DNA of 64,000 nucleotides from Ctenosaura bakeri. Lineage: Eukaryota; Chordata; Lepidosauria; Squamata; Iguanidae. The position numbers and the translations under genes were made by a program. The stretch lies in assembly GCA_948474755.1 (NCBI GenBank), contig CAOLHI010001429.1:496001-560000 (forward strand), written 5' to 3'. Under the pieces are notes generated by a model. It searched no databases. It saw only the letters and a program-made list of their open reading frames with translations, and was not told the origin of the DNA. This document shows positions 34,499-46,457 of the stretch, one piece after another. Numbering within the stretch: position 1 is the stretch's first letter; each line of letters begins with the position of its first letter.

Positions 34499-34905
34499 CT
34501 GTTATTTGCCGGTGTGTGAGATGCACTGGAATTTAAGACACACCCCATTTTCAAGCATTATCTTTTGGGGAAAATGCAAAAATGTGAGAGCAGGTTTTCC
34601 CCCTCCAGAGTTCCCCCTCCCATTTCTTTGCAAGGCAAAACAGAAGGGAAGAGGACAGGGGGAAGCTTCACATGAGTTCCTTGGGCACTCCCTTCACCCC
34701 CCTAGGGCTCTCCCTCCCATTCCTATGCATAGGCAAAATGAATAGGAAAGGGAGGGGAGCTCAGGGGGCAAAAGGAGCTCTCATGCAAGGCTTCCCTAGA
34801 GCTCCTCCACCTTTCCATTTTGCCCCAGCGGGATAAGATGCACGCCATTTTAAAGCATTATTTTTTTTTGGGAAAAGTGTGTCTTATATGCTGGTAAATA
34901 TGGTA
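34499..34905. mobile_element. TIR element (MITE) with 'accggcgtataagacgc'-type ends
   Basis: The left end 'ctgttatttgccggtgtgtg', then 'taagacacaccccattttca', mirrors the right end, whose complement reads 'ctaccatatttaccagcata', then 'taagacacacttttc'. The interior has two similar C-rich blocks ('gagttccccctcccatttc' near 34609 and 'agggctctccctcccattcc' near 34703). It carries no transposase. Confidence 0.75.
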
Positions 34906-35976
34906 GTTGTTTTCAAAAGATGCCAGTTATTGGCAATGATCCAGACTTCCCCATGCAGGACTCAGTTACAGCAGCACTCATCCAGTCTGCAACAGGTCTT
35001 GCATTATACGCCATTCTACTGAGAGTGAGTGCACAAGTGCTACCAGCACAATTTTCTTTCTTTCTTTTTAAAGGTGTTTTTGAAGGAAGAAAGATGGAAA
35101 GCATAGCCAGGTTGAAGACACCCTACTGGGAGCTGGGCTGTGGAACCCCAGCACTCTTCCTTCGAGACACTAACCATGGAATGAGTGAAAAGAAAATGAC
35201 CTGTCCAGGGCTGCTCTGTGTATAAATATTTAACAGTGTGCCTAAAGCAAAAGCTGTTGCAAATGTGGAGCATAGCTGAGCCTAATTATTTCTCACTCCA
35301 CAGTAAACAGACACCACATGGGGAACCTTTCATTAGCACCCAGTAAAGTTTATTTAATAACATCCAATGGAGAGAAAGAGGCAAATTTAAGAAGGAAAAA
35401 AGGAGCTGCAGCAATTGTGGGGAGTTTAATGCTTCTTGTACCCATGCATGGTGGTACTGATCTGAACTAGTAAGGAAGAAACCAAAACTCTGCTACAGCT
35501 AAATATTTAATGTAATGTGTAGTTTATCCTTGAGATCTTTTAAACCATGCAGCTTAGATGAATATGAAAGAGGCAACCACAAAGGTACATATGTCTGTAT
35601 GCCAAGACTGGCTGTCTTGTGGAAGAACAACTCAGCATATTTATTTATTAATTTAGCATTATTCAAGTACACAAGGCACTTGTGTGCCTTTTTAATACCA
35701 CCACCCTGATTCTTTCTGGCAGGTGATTCTTTTCCCCTTTTTGGCAGCTCCTGCCATTCACCATTTTGTAGATGGTGGGTGGTGATGGACAGAGGCCAGA
35801 AAGAAAGAGGAAGAGGGAGAGAGAATGAGACTGGCCCAAGGTCCTCTACTTTCCTCACTACAGAAGAAAGATCTGAAATGGAAACTTCCTGACTCAGGTC
35901 TCAGTCTCGTCATTATAATTACTCTATGAAGCAGGGGGCGGGGAAGCAATGAGGATTGGTAATACTCAGTAGAAGG
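34906..35976. other. Mostly unique sequence
   Basis: No gene or repeat recognised. The 101- and 119-codon frames here overlap frames on the opposite strand and show no domain. Confidence 0.4.
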
Positions 35977-36129
35977 GTAATATTTAATGGCCCTCTTCAG
36001 GGAATGCAACTTTAAAACTGCCTTCAGGGATTCCAGTTGCCAAGCATAAGCTCTGAAAACACTCTTTTTGGAATCCCTCCAGGTGGGTTTTAAAGTTGCA
36101 TTACCCTGAAGAAGGTCATTAAATATTAC
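35977..36129. mobile_element. 153-bp inverted-repeat (fold-back) element
   Basis: The left arm (35977-36035) begins 'gtaatatttaatggccctct' and contains 'gaatgcaactttaaaactgc'. The right arm (36069-36129) is its complement with about ten differences and small indels, ending 'aggtcattaaatattac'. The spacer is about 33 bases. It has no reading frame. It could be a MITE or a local inverted duplication; no second copy is recognised in the window. Confidence 0.7.
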
Positions 36130-36594
36130 TAGGCCAAAATCCGCTGGGCTAATTGGAAGAATGAAATCGTCTCTTTTTTAACACCCTGAGGGTTTAGTTT
36201 TTTTCTACCCCCCTCCACCATTACTCTGTGCCCACAAGGTTTTCCCTTTATAATGCACAAAAGGGACCTCCACAATGCAACAAAAATGCCAAGACGCGTC
36301 TCCACAGCCAGAGTGAGTAAACCAACCATTCAGAGCTTTTAGGAAGTACAGGTCCCAGAATTCTGCAGCCAGTACGGCCACAATGTACCTCAAAAAGCAA
36401 TTTTTTAAGCCCTGGATTCTTTGCACCCTTCTCCTTTCCCCATTTTCCCCCTCAGCCCACAGAACAATTAGGAGCTCCCAGAGGGCAAGTGTGTAAAATG
36501 AGACATTTTTTTCCCTACATGATAGGCAGCTTCCACCCATTCATGGGTTCAGTTTCTCATCCAGTCCCCATTCTCTACCTCTCTGGCCATTTCT
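36130..36594. other. Unannotated sequence
   Basis: No recognised gene or repeat. The 111-codon minus-strand frame (36205-36540) has no domain. Confidence 0.4.
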
Positions 36595-36672
36595 GCACTA
36601 GACTGTTATAGCGCTATTGTTCCACCTTCAACAATTTATGGAATCCTGGGGTTTGCAGTTTAGGGAGGGGCC
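36595..36672. mobile_element. Palindromic MITE, left half only
   Basis: 'ggccatttctgcactagact', 'gttatagcgctattgttcca' and 'atggaatcctggggtttgca' are followed by 'tttagggaggggcc'. The matching right half is absent. Confidence 0.85.
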
Positions 36673-39600
36673 GTCTGTCCTCTGGCTTTACCTCTTAGTG
36701 ATAATGAACTGGAAAGCACCTGCGCTCCATCTTGACAGGAAGCCAGCCAGCTTTCATACACCCGGCAGCGGGAGGCTGGCTGCCACCTGCGCTCATGCAG
36801 AGCCATTTGTTCCTTCTAATTGGCTGTGGAAATGGGAAGCAAGATGTGGTGCCTTCAGCATTAGAAGCAAAGACAGGGAGATACACGGTGGACTCTTAGG
36901 CAGAAGGAGAGTTGAATCTGGGGGAATGAACCTCCCGCTCTGAGCACACAGGGGTGCAAGGGATTGACCAGATGCTGGTGTTCATTCTTCAGCTGTAAAA
37001 TGGGATATTCATTTTGAATCAGGAACCATCTGGAGGTTTCTTTTCAGAAACTTAACTGTCAAGCTCTGGGGAACATAGCATCTATCATCCTAATCTTGAA
37101 GCACTATTTAGTTTTTTAGCCAAGAATTTCAAGCTCAGCCTTCAATCACATGTAGGCCAGGATTGAAAAGAGCTGTTTCCTAGTTACACTCTGAAGAAAT
37201 ATTTTCATTAATGGGAAGGGTTTGACATAGATGGAGTACACATCACACCCATATGCTTATGGGCTGCGCCAGCCTGGACTTTGCCTGGGACGGATGTGAA
37301 CAGAAGTGTAAAACTGCTAACAAAGGAAATGGTGTCAGCTGCTAAAGCACTTAGCATGGCCAGATGCAGGAAACAGCTGTGAAGCAGAGTAGCAGCACTT
37401 TGCGGCCAATACATTTGGTTAAGAAACAGAAAACACACCCGACAATTCATTCATTTCCCCCCTATTTGTCTGTCAACCAGAGCACTTCAGAGCTGAGATC
37501 AGGGCTTACAAGAGAAACAGAATGAACAGAGCTGGTCTAAATTGATGCTTAATTAGGAATCATCAGATTATTCAGTCAATCTGTTAGACTAAACCACAGA
37601 TAATAAGGCCTAAAGATAAATGAGGACGCCACCTTTTTTTTAAACTTGGCAATTATAGACAGCCGAGCCACCCGCATATCCATGGAGCCGCCTGTTTTCC
37701 CTGCAGCTGAAATGGTTCTAACTATGTGCAGTCAATGGTGAAGTCTTTCCCTGGCTCTTCTCTTCATCGCCTCATCCCTTTGCAAAACTTTGACCACCTG
37801 TGTATTTTTAGCTCCCTCAGAAAGTCCATTAGCATCTCTCCTTTCACTCCAGGTCTTGTGCGCACAGCATCAGCACATTTCAGCTTGCCAGGAGGAGAGC
37901 TCTGAAGGGGAGCCAGAAGAGAGCTCCGAAGGGGAGCGTGCGCGCCCACTTCCTCTCTGCCTCTGTGGATTTTCCTCCCTTCATCCAGCCTTTTATTTCA
38001 TTCCCTTGCTATTTTTATTCCCTTGATCACATTTAATGCTTTTTCCTTTTTTGCTACAAACCATTCTTCTCACTTTCCATTTTAGTCTGACTTACCTGTC
38101 ACTTAAGATGTAATAATTTATAGCACAGACATCCTTCACTCTGAAGGGTCAGAGTTGTTATGATTCTATGCATATAGATTTGGAAGTTTCTCTAAGTAAC
38201 AGTTGGAATCCCAAAAATCAATCTTTCTTTTTCTTTTTTCTTTTTTCTTTCTCTTTCTCTTTCTTATATCTGTGTTTCAATAATTACTATCCAACCCAGC
38301 CCTCTCTCCTTCATTAAGTACCCCCCAAAAAGAAAGGAGCCTTACACTGAGAAGGGAATTAACTGTGACAAAACAGATACCGTTTGACTGTCCCCAAATC
38401 CTATCCCCCCTCCCCTTAAGAAGGACCTGGAGCAAAAGGGAGCTCCACTTCAGCCATTTGGGCTTTTTGACTGTTCTTGATGAACACTCAAGAAACCTTA
38501 TTAAGTTGTTTAAATATTCAGTTGGAATTCTCAAAAATCCCAGTATCTGGTAAAGGACATTATCCCATCAGTGATGTGGAAGATTTAAATGCCCCTTTAG
38601 CTGGTATCTATATGTGGAGTCAGGAGTGGTAGCTGAGAGGGATCATCTTGTCCTTTACCTCAGGTAGTAGATTGGTTTCCAAGTCACCTATTGTAGTAAC
38701 TGCATGCTCAGGTATGCTGGAGAACTATACATCCCAGGGTCCATGGTGCCTGGAATGCTGATGTTTCAGCATTCTGGAAAGCAGAAAGAAATCTTGTCTA
38801 TTTCACTGCTACCCCCATGTGTGTCTTGTGTGAATGAAAGGAAATGGGGCACAGGGCTCAGTTGGCTGGAGGCAGGATCCATTTCAAAAGTTTTCACATT
38901 TCAGAATTAGTCTGAAAAAAATGTGCTGGTTTTTGGGGTGTGTGTGTATGGGGTGGAGTACTTGGTATTTTCTAATCTGTTTGTGAACTTAAGTGTGTTG
39001 GGTTGGGGATTGCCCAGTGTGATTTTCCATCATCCATAAATTAAAAGGTGCCATACATTATTCAATACAGAGATAAATCTCTAAGAAAAAGTGGACTTGT
39101 GTATTCACAATGTATGAAAGTGGAGCAGATACATAAATATGGCTGGAACTCCCTATGCTCAGGTTCCACCTTTGTCTTCAGCCCCACTACTTCCCACCAA
39201 CCCAGCCTCAGTCAAAAGGCCAGCCCTCTGTTGGCGAGGGAAACCCAGGCCCAGACCCTCTGTTGGGGAAAGGTAGAGGTTTTCTTTTGTTTGTTTTGGT
39301 TTGCTTTAGTTTGCTTGTAGGAACACTGCTGGAAATCCCCACTTTCCAAAGAAGAAAGTTTGGCTTGCAGGTCTTTCAAGACATATGGTGAACACAGAGC
39401 TTCTGTCTCCACTCTTCATGAAGCCATCATATGTAAAAGTTCTTTGATGCACATTCCCAGTGCTTTTTCAAGTTTTGGAGGTAGATGCCAACTTATATTT
39501 TTTCTTGGCAGCCGTAAACTTTTGTGCATCTTAAATCTGAGGAAAAGACTATCGGAAGCAATCCTGAGAAACTGCATTATCATGGTCCAGAGCCCCAGCC

Positions 39601-40133
39601 CTTTGTCCTCAGAAGAAAATTAAAAACCAGTGCAGAGATATGCTCTCTGCAGAGAAAAAGTAGGCCTTTGAAGAGCCTAGAATATTGTGAATAGTGCATG
39701 AATAGTAATAATTCCTGATTCTAATTTCTTTTTTATCTTTCTTATTGATGCAAAGTGGAGCACAATTCTGACTATAAATTGTTTTGTTTTTGTTGTTGAT
39801 GATTTTTCTCATTTCCTGATCTGCTTTTTTTGCTATTATGTGTACAATAAAGTTTAAAAAACAACCAGTCCAGAACTGATGACAAAACTTTATTTATTTA
39901 TGGTATTTATATACCATACAATTTGCAAATGCCTTCAGGATGGTTTGAAAATAACCCCCATCCCAATTAATAAAATCATTGACTTTGCAACCAAAACAAA
40001 TAAATCAGCCAAGATTCTACTGAAATATTAATATATGAAAATGTCAAGAGCCAGCAAGAAAATTTAAATAATAAAAACAAGAAATAAAAATAGGAGCAAA
40101 ATAATGGGAAGCTGGATGACATGAGCCATTTCC
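36673..40133. other. Mostly unique sequence, few repeats
   Basis: About 3.4 kb with no recognised transposon and no convincing gene. A TTTC-rich run lies at 38219-38265. The patch at 37540-37640 ('taggaatcatcagattattc', 'aaaccacagataataaggcc') is AT-rich, non-repetitive and could be a conserved non-coding element. A possible LINE tail, 'ctttatttatttatggtatt', lies at 39892-39930. Confidence 0.4.
38219..38265. repeat. (TTTC)n-type simple repeat
   Basis: Imperfect TTTC/TTTTC units; non-coding. Confidence 0.8.
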
Positions 40134-40254
40134 GCACTAGACTGTTATAGCACTATTATTCCACTTTCAGCATCCTATGGAATCCTAGGGTTTGCAGTTT
40201 AGGGAGGGGCTGGCTGGAATAATAGCACTATAACAGTCTTGTGAGGAAATGGCC
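40134..40254. mobile_element. Palindromic MITE, short form
   Basis: Left end 'agccatttccgcactagact' and right end 'gtcttgtgaggaaatggcc'. The left module 'atggaatcctagggtttgca' is present, but the corresponding right module is deleted, so the arms join at 'ggctggctggaataatagca'. Confidence 0.87.
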
Positions 40255-41261
40255 ATGACCAGGGAGGAATTTCTGGTCAAGACCTCTGCTATGAAGAGCA
40301 GCTTTCTAAGCCATGCCTCTTTCTGGATATTAGGCCATGATATCCTCTCTGTTTTGACAATTTCTGGTTCTGTCCCCTCAAAAAGACTCATATAAGAAGT
40401 ATGAATGCTTTGAGCTTATCCAGCACCTCATTTCTAGGCCATGTGCAATAATTGCTATGCTAGGTTCACTGTGGACTTCATTGCTAAAACTGATTCTCTG
40501 AATCCTTATTTAGCCACCATTTCTACATGTGAGCCATTTTAAATAAGAGTAAGAGTGCGAGCATACTTACACAAATAAGTAAGTGCCAACAACGGGGGCA
40601 CCAGAAACAGAGACGGCTAGTTAGGATTCTCTGGTATGTTTCCTCTTCATATTGTCTTCCAGGAGACAGGTACACAGGTTTGACTTCTCTTCTGCTCATC
40701 CCTACTCCTCAGTCAATCACCTCCATTTTAGCAATTTAGCCATAGCCAGAAGCCCCCAATCTTCTCTGTTAGATACGCAATTTCTGTAATCTTCTATTAC
40801 TTAAGAAATGATGTGATTCTTAATTCCATGCACTAACTTCCATATAAGACAAATGAATGGGTCCTAAATGTCTTCCTTCTGTGATAATACTCCCCTTTTC
40901 TCCAGCTGTGATAATACTCCCCTTTTCTCCAGGTCCTGGTAGTTAGGGCTGGGCCAAAAAGATCCTGAATGTGTGTCATCCAATCAGATTTTCCAGTATT
41001 ATAATGTTAGCCTAGCCCTCCTGTTTTTGCAGCATCAACTCTGTTAGATGACTGTTTAGAGATCTACATGAAGAGTGATGCTCTAGGGCTCACAATCAGA
41101 TGCTCTGATCATCCCTAGGATGGAGAGAGAAGTAGGGCAGAATTGGAAGGGTGCCACGTAGTGCTTCTGGCAGTGAAAATGGTTTTACAGGTTCGGAGTG
41201 TTCATTTAACAACCTATGTCACATGCTAGAGCTCTGAAAGAGGTATTAAAAGTGCTGGATG
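40255..41261. other. Unannotated sequence with a small tandem duplication
   Basis: No gene seen. A 27-bp unit ('ctgtgataatactccccttt' plus seven more bases) occurs twice head to tail at 40879-40932 with no difference between copies. The stretch just before 41262 may be a further decayed part of BovB. Confidence 0.45.
40879..40932 (+). repeat. Perfect 27-bp tandem duplication
   Basis: Two identical adjacent 27-bp units. The perfect identity suggests a recent event compared with the surrounding old transposons. Confidence 0.9.
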
Positions 41262-41940
41262 TGTTTTGGGTTATGGAGCGAGAAATGCCAGATCTCCAAG
41301 CAGGGTTCAGAAAAGGAGAGGCACCAGGGATCATATTGAAAACATATGTTGGGTAATGGCACACACCAAAGTACTTCTTAGGTTATAGCAAAGCCTTTAA
41401 CTGTTTAGATCATGAGAAACTATGGATCACTCTTACAGAAATGGGTGTGTCACAACAAAGCTACTGTCAGGACAGAATTCAGAGAAATGGAAAGGTATCC
41501 AAATGGCAACAGGGTCAGGCAATGCTGCATTTTATCACCCTATCTGTTTAACTTGTATGCTGAACATATCATATGGAAAGCAGGATTAGACTCGGAGAAA
41601 AGAGGCAAGAAAACTGGAGGAGAATATCAACAATTTAAGATATGCAGGTGACACCACATTACTAGGAGAAAACAGCAAACACTTGGAACAATTTCCAAAA
41701 AAAGACAAGGCAGAATGTAAAGGCAGGTTTACAGTTGAACATTAAGAAAACAAAAATAATGACCACAAATGATTTAAATAACTTAAAGCAGACAATGAAG
41801 TCATTGAAGTTCAAGATTTTTCATATTTGGCTCAGTCATTAATCAGAATGGAGGCTGCAGTCAAAAAATCAGAAGAAGGCTAGGACTTAGAAGGGCAGCT
41901 ATGAAGGAATTAGACAAGATCTTGAAGTGTAAATATATAT

Positions 41941-42844
41941 TGTTACTACACCATACACTCCCACTCTGTGGGATGTGCTGTTTTCATAATTGGACATATT
42001 TATGGCTGGAACACATATTTGAAAGTGCACTGGCTCTAAGCATATGCCAGGTCAGGATGACATCAGACATGATCAGGTTATAATTTCAGAGCCGATTAGG
42101 CAGGAAAGCCCAGTGCTGGGGGGCTGGGGATAATCCTTTCAAAAACTGTAAAGTACAAGCACTCCCAAAAACAATACCAGGGAAAACTGCTGAGGTGAAG
42201 CAATCAGGGACCTTTACTGTGAGTATATCCTACTGGGACCTTTCCCATTCACACTACCTGACCAAAACGTTAAGAGATTGTCAGGACTCCCACCCATGTT
42301 TTGTCACCTAGAGTTAAGACAATCAGCACATTCCAGACTCTTTTGTCAGCCCTGTGAGAAAGCCATTACTGCTTCATCTATGCATCCTCCTTCAGGGCAA
42401 GAAATAGGGTATAAAAACCCTAGCTCCAGCCCCAGTAAATTATAGGACTTGGATGTAATACATGGTGCCCAGACCTCTGTTTGTTCTTGATACCCTCAGA
42501 CACACTATCTGAGAGACTCTGCTTTGATCTTTTGTTTCAGGATTGATACTTATCACCCTTTCCACCCAATTTCAGCTTATTCAGCCTTTCTTGCCTCATT
42601 TTCCAATGGCCTTATATGGTTCTTGAGAATGTCTGATATCTTGTGTGTTTGTTAATTCCAAGTAAAATACTCTACTTAATTCTTAACTGGAGCTATTTCT
42701 ACAGTTAGTACTGGTATGCACGGATGAAAAGATCTTGTCGTTACCCTTCTCTTGCAGACTTCCTTTGATCTTTAATTCTCCAAATTCCAAGGAGACACTG
42801 ACATTGTGGGTGAACATCAAAGTCCCCTGCCTCTTAGGGCAACA
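41941..42844 (+). mobile_element. Solo LTR 6 inside BovB, 4-bp target duplication
   Basis: Starts TGTTAC, ends GCAACA, and is flanked by atat on both sides (41937-41940 and 42845-42848). Removing it restores continuous BovB sequence, which fixes both borders. The TATA box 'tataaaaa' lies at 42410-42417. No clear AATAAA is seen ('agtaaaatac' near 42661 may be a remnant). The U5 is less like the others, so it is a distant member of the same superfamily. Confidence 0.92.
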
Positions 42845-43112
42845 ATATCATTGAATACTAAAATTAAGATTGTTCATGCCATCCTATTTCCAATTTCCAT
42901 GTATAGTTGTGAAAGCCTGACAGTGAACAAACTTGATGGGAAGAGTATCAACTCATTTCAAATACAACACTGGAAGTGAGTACTATGGATACCCTGGACT
43001 GCTAAAAAGACAAATGAATGGATCCTAGAGTAAATTAAGCCTGAACTCTCCCTAGAAACCAAGATGACTAAACTGAGGCTGTCATATTTTGGCAATATAA
43101 TGAGAACACATA

Positions 43113-43667
43113 TTGTTGTTATGTGCCTTCAAATTGTTTCCAACTTATGGCGACCTTAAAGTGAACCTATCACTGGGTTTTCTGAAGCTGAGTGTCGAGT
43201 ATGCCCTCCATATGAGGGGGATTATGATTTAGTGTGTAGATTGAATATGCATAACTGTTAGTAATTTTCCTAACAGCCTTGTAGTAAGATACAGCAGGTG
43301 TACATTCCTAAGTAGCTGTTCTCAAAACATTTGCTAGAGGAGACAGATAGTAGCTATGGTGACTGGCCATCATCCTGACCTGCAGTAGAGAAAGTAGACA
43401 CTCGCTTATCTCTCGTGTGAAACTGAACTGTTTAACCTTAGAGACTTTGCGAATATTTGTCATTTCTGTCTTTTGACGTCTGTGTTCACTGCTCTGCATC
43501 TTCTCTAATAAATCTGCTATGTAAGTTTATTGGTCTTGTGTACGAGTCTGATCCTGACACTGAGAGTGTGTGACATGCCAAGGTCACCCAGTGGGTTTCT
43601 ATGGCCAAGCAGGGAATCGAACTCTGGTCTCCAGCATCGTAGTCTAATGCCCAAACCATGCTGGCTG
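43113..43667 (-). mobile_element. Sauria-type SINE inside BovB, split by an LTR
   Basis: The tail complement 'ttgttatgtgccttcaaatt' and body (43113-43192) are separated from the rest ('ctgagagtgtgtgacatgcc', 'agggaatcgaactctggtct', 'ccaaaccatgctggct', 43560-43667) by a 367-bp LTR. It is inserted head-to-head in BovB, the LINE type that supplies its mobilising enzyme. Confidence 0.92.
43193..43559 (+). mobile_element. Solo LTR 7 (short family, TGTC/GACA ends)
   Basis: Starts TGTC and ends GACA, with a perfect 5-bp target duplication ctgag (43188-43192 and 43560-43564). At 367 bp it is much shorter than the other LTRs. AATAAA lies near 43507-43512, followed by 'ttggtcttgtgtac'. The duplication length and termini show a different family from LTRs 1-6; a 5-bp target site is often seen with Gypsy or some ERV groups. 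Confidence 0.92.
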
Positions 43668-43890
43668 TCAAGAAGATCTGACTCACTAGAAAAGACAATA
43701 ATACTTGGTAAAGTAGAATGCAGAAGGAAAAGAGGAAGACCACATTCCAGATGGATAGACTCAATCAAGGAAGACATGCCCCTGAATCTGCAAGACTGGT
43801 CTGTTGATAATAGGGTGACTTGAGGTTTCTCATCCATAGGGTTGCGATAAGTCAAACTTGACTTGATAGCAGTTGACAATGACAACAAAC

Positions 43891-44155
43891 CTTGTACAGC
43901 TCCTTCTAAGTTCAGGCTAAAATCCTGTATTCACCACCCACAGACAAGGAAGTCATCAGTCCCCTCTGGCTGCTACTGCAGCTTGGGTCAAATGGACCAA
44001 GGGCACATCCCAAGAGAAGGTCAATTGACATGAGTAGGAACTGTGTGCATCTCTCAGGAGGACTTGTCCAGCAGATCTTTTGCTTGCCTTTGACAGCCTG
44101 GGGGCTTTTGCACCTGGGTAGGGGGCTGAAGGAGCTAGTTTTCATCAGAGACAGT
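43891..44155. other. Unannotated sequence
   Basis: No recognised feature. Confidence 0.4.
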
Positions 44156-44349
44156 GGCCATTTCCACACTGCACTTTTATAATACTATTATTCCATTTTC
44201 AACATCCTGTGGGTTCGTAGTTTACTGGGCGAAAGAGTTCTCTGGCTGAGAATTCTAAATGCCTCTCCAAAAGAACTGCAAACCCCAGGATTCCATAGGA
44301 TGTTGAAAGTGGAATAATAGCACTATAACAGTGTAATGCGGAAATGGCC
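44156..44349. mobile_element. Palindromic MITE, complete long form
   Basis: Ends 'ggccatttccacactgcact' and 'gtgtaatgcggaaatggcc'. The right arm is especially well kept ('aaccccaggattccatagga', 'tgttgaaagtggaataatag'). Confidence 0.9.
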
Positions 44350-45564
44350 AGTGCCAAAGCACGCTGTGTTTTCTGTAGCTGGCTAGTAAGAAACAACTTG
44401 CTGTGGAGGAACTAGTGCTACTGCTTCAGGACAAGTTACTCTTCTGTCTTGGTGCCTGACTGTCCCCACCACTCAAAAGGCCAGGCTATATTTGTATGAT
44501 AAAGAGAAATATTAACAATCTCCATGCCATACCATCCAATCCTCAGACCCTAAGATGCTGCTCTGACAGCTGACAGCAATCAGAGGAACATAAAATTTGT
44601 TTTACCCAAGATTTTGAAGAGGCAAAGGTTAGCCTGGCTGTCTCCAGCTAATATCGACACATTAAAAGCTCTCATTGTTCTGCATCAGTGAGTGTACCTC
44701 CCTCTGCTTTTGTATTTTACTAGAGTAAAGGGAAAGAGAGGGGCGGTCTGGGCCAGTGTGCAGCCACTCATCATTGTTTTGTTTCATCCAAATCAACCTA
44801 AAATATGGACATTGGCAGTCTGTGTGCATCCTCTGATACTTAATCTACAACAGTTCCCTTGACGCATGGAACAGGCAGCTGTTCCTGCATCTGGAATCTA
44901 TTAGAAGGCCCTCCAGTTTAATATTCTCTTTTTGCCACATGGTGTATATAATTAGAAGCCTTCTTGAGCCACTTGCCCTCTAGTAACCTCTCCAAGCCTA
45001 TATTTGCTACTGAACTGAATTATATGAATTTGCTGATAATTTGGTAAATTTTTCCCAAATGATCTTGGGGGGTTGGTGTATGTGTGTGGTGGAAGCTCCC
45101 TTACTCACTACAGGTAAGATAGCCATTTTTGTCCACTTTGAGATCAATCAGTATAGTTTATTGAGGCCAATAAAAAAGAAGAAGAAGAAAATAAAGAAAA
45201 CCCATACACAGGTAAGTTTTACATTATCCAATGACATTACATAAAAAATAAAATATAAAGCTTAAACATAAATATGAATATAAATATAAACCACAAATAT
45301 ATAGTATATCAATTATAAAATATAAATTGTAAAATATAAAGTAGGGGCAATAAAAACATGTGTAAGAATAAAAACATGTACATGTAGAGAAAATAACAGA
45401 GTCATAAACTTAAACATTTAATTTAACCTTTTTTTTTTTTTGTGGATTTTGTCTGCAGCAGCACAAAATTTTGCTGTCTCAAACAACATACCTGTACTAA
45501 GATTTGACTCTGTTGGCATGCCTGTGTCTTGTCCTGATAACAATAAAAGATGATGGGGTAGAGG
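44350..45564. other. Mostly unique sequence, then an AT-rich run
   Basis: 44470-44960 is non-repetitive with balanced composition and could hold conserved non-coding sequence. 45165-45410 is very AT-rich with many 'aaatataaa' units, and a T12 tract lies near 45429-45440. No gene seen. Confidence 0.4.
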
Positions 45565-46457
45565 TAATACTTACAATGTTTATGGAGATACAAAACTGGA
45601 AGGGATATCTAACACATTGGAAGATAGGAACATAATTCAAAACGACCTTGATAAACTAGAAAATTAGGCTGAAACTAATAGAATGAAATTCAACAGAAAC
45701 AAATGCAAAATTCTCCATTTAGGCCACAAAAACCAAATGTAAAGGTATAGGATGGGGAAATCTGGTGTAATAGTAGTACATGTGAAAATTCCATTGGCAT
45801 TATTGATGATCACAAGTTGAACATGTTGTTGAACAATGTGAGGCTGCAGCAAAAAAGGCAAACAATATTTTAACCTGCATTAATAGAATCGTTGTTTCCA
45901 AGTCAAGGGAAGTAATAGTCTCACTACATTCTATACTAGTCAGGCCTTACCTGGAGTACTGTGTTCAGTTCTCAGCACCTCATTTTAGGAAGGACATAGA
46001 CAAGTTGAAGTGGGTTTGGAGCAGGGCAACAAGGGTGATGAGAGGTTTGGATAACAAACAAAGCATATGAGGAAAACTTGAAGGAGTTGGGCACGTTCAG
46101 CCTGGTAAAGTGATGATGGAGGGGTGATATGAATGCATTCTTTAAATGTCTAAAATGACTATTGCAGAGACAAGGATGCAGGTTTGTTCTCTGCTGCCCC
46201 ATAGAGTAGGATCAGGTTTAATTGTTTCAAGTTACAGGAGGGTAGATTGCTACAGAACATTAAAAGGAACTTCTTGACAGTAGGAGCTGTTTTGACAACG
46301 GAACCAGTCACCTAGAGAGGTGATGGGATCTCTTTCTCTGGATGTCTTCCAGAAGAAGCTGGACAGCTACCTGCTAGGGAGGTTCTAGGTGAGTTTCCTG
46401 CACTGAGCAGGGGGTTGGACTCAGTGGCCTGTGAGGCCCCTTCCACCACTATGATTC
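45565..46457 (+). mobile_element. CR1 LINE, 3' part
   Basis: The order matches the end of CR1 ORF2: 'gaaattcaacagaaacaaat', 'ttacctggagtactgtgttc' (LEYCVQF-type motif) and 'ggagcagggcaacaagggtg'. The tail follows ('cagggggttggactcagtgg', 'ccccttccaccactatgatt'). Many frameshifts; 5'-truncated. It is on the plus strand, opposite to the other two long CR1 copies and clearly more diverged, so it is another subfamily. Confidence 0.92.

Larger units (their letters stand above)
41262..43890 (+). mobile_element. BovB (RTE) LINE relic 2, split by nested insertions
   Basis: The reverse-transcriptase region runs from 'MPDLQAGFRKGE' (about 41285-41320) through 'SKAFNCLDHEKLWITLTEMG' (41387-41445), then a 'CILSPYLFNLYAEHI' block (about 41520-41570). 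It goes on past the catalytic box region ('YAGDTT' near 41640-41658, altered from YADDTT) to 'LNIKKTKIM' (about 41735-41760). After the insertion at 41941-42844 it resumes with 'ILFPISMYSCESLTVNK'. After the insertion at 43113-43667 it ends with 'GRPHSRWIDSIKED' and a tail at about 43888. Stops and frameshifts make it non-functional. The 5' part with the endonuclease is missing. Confidence 0.9.
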
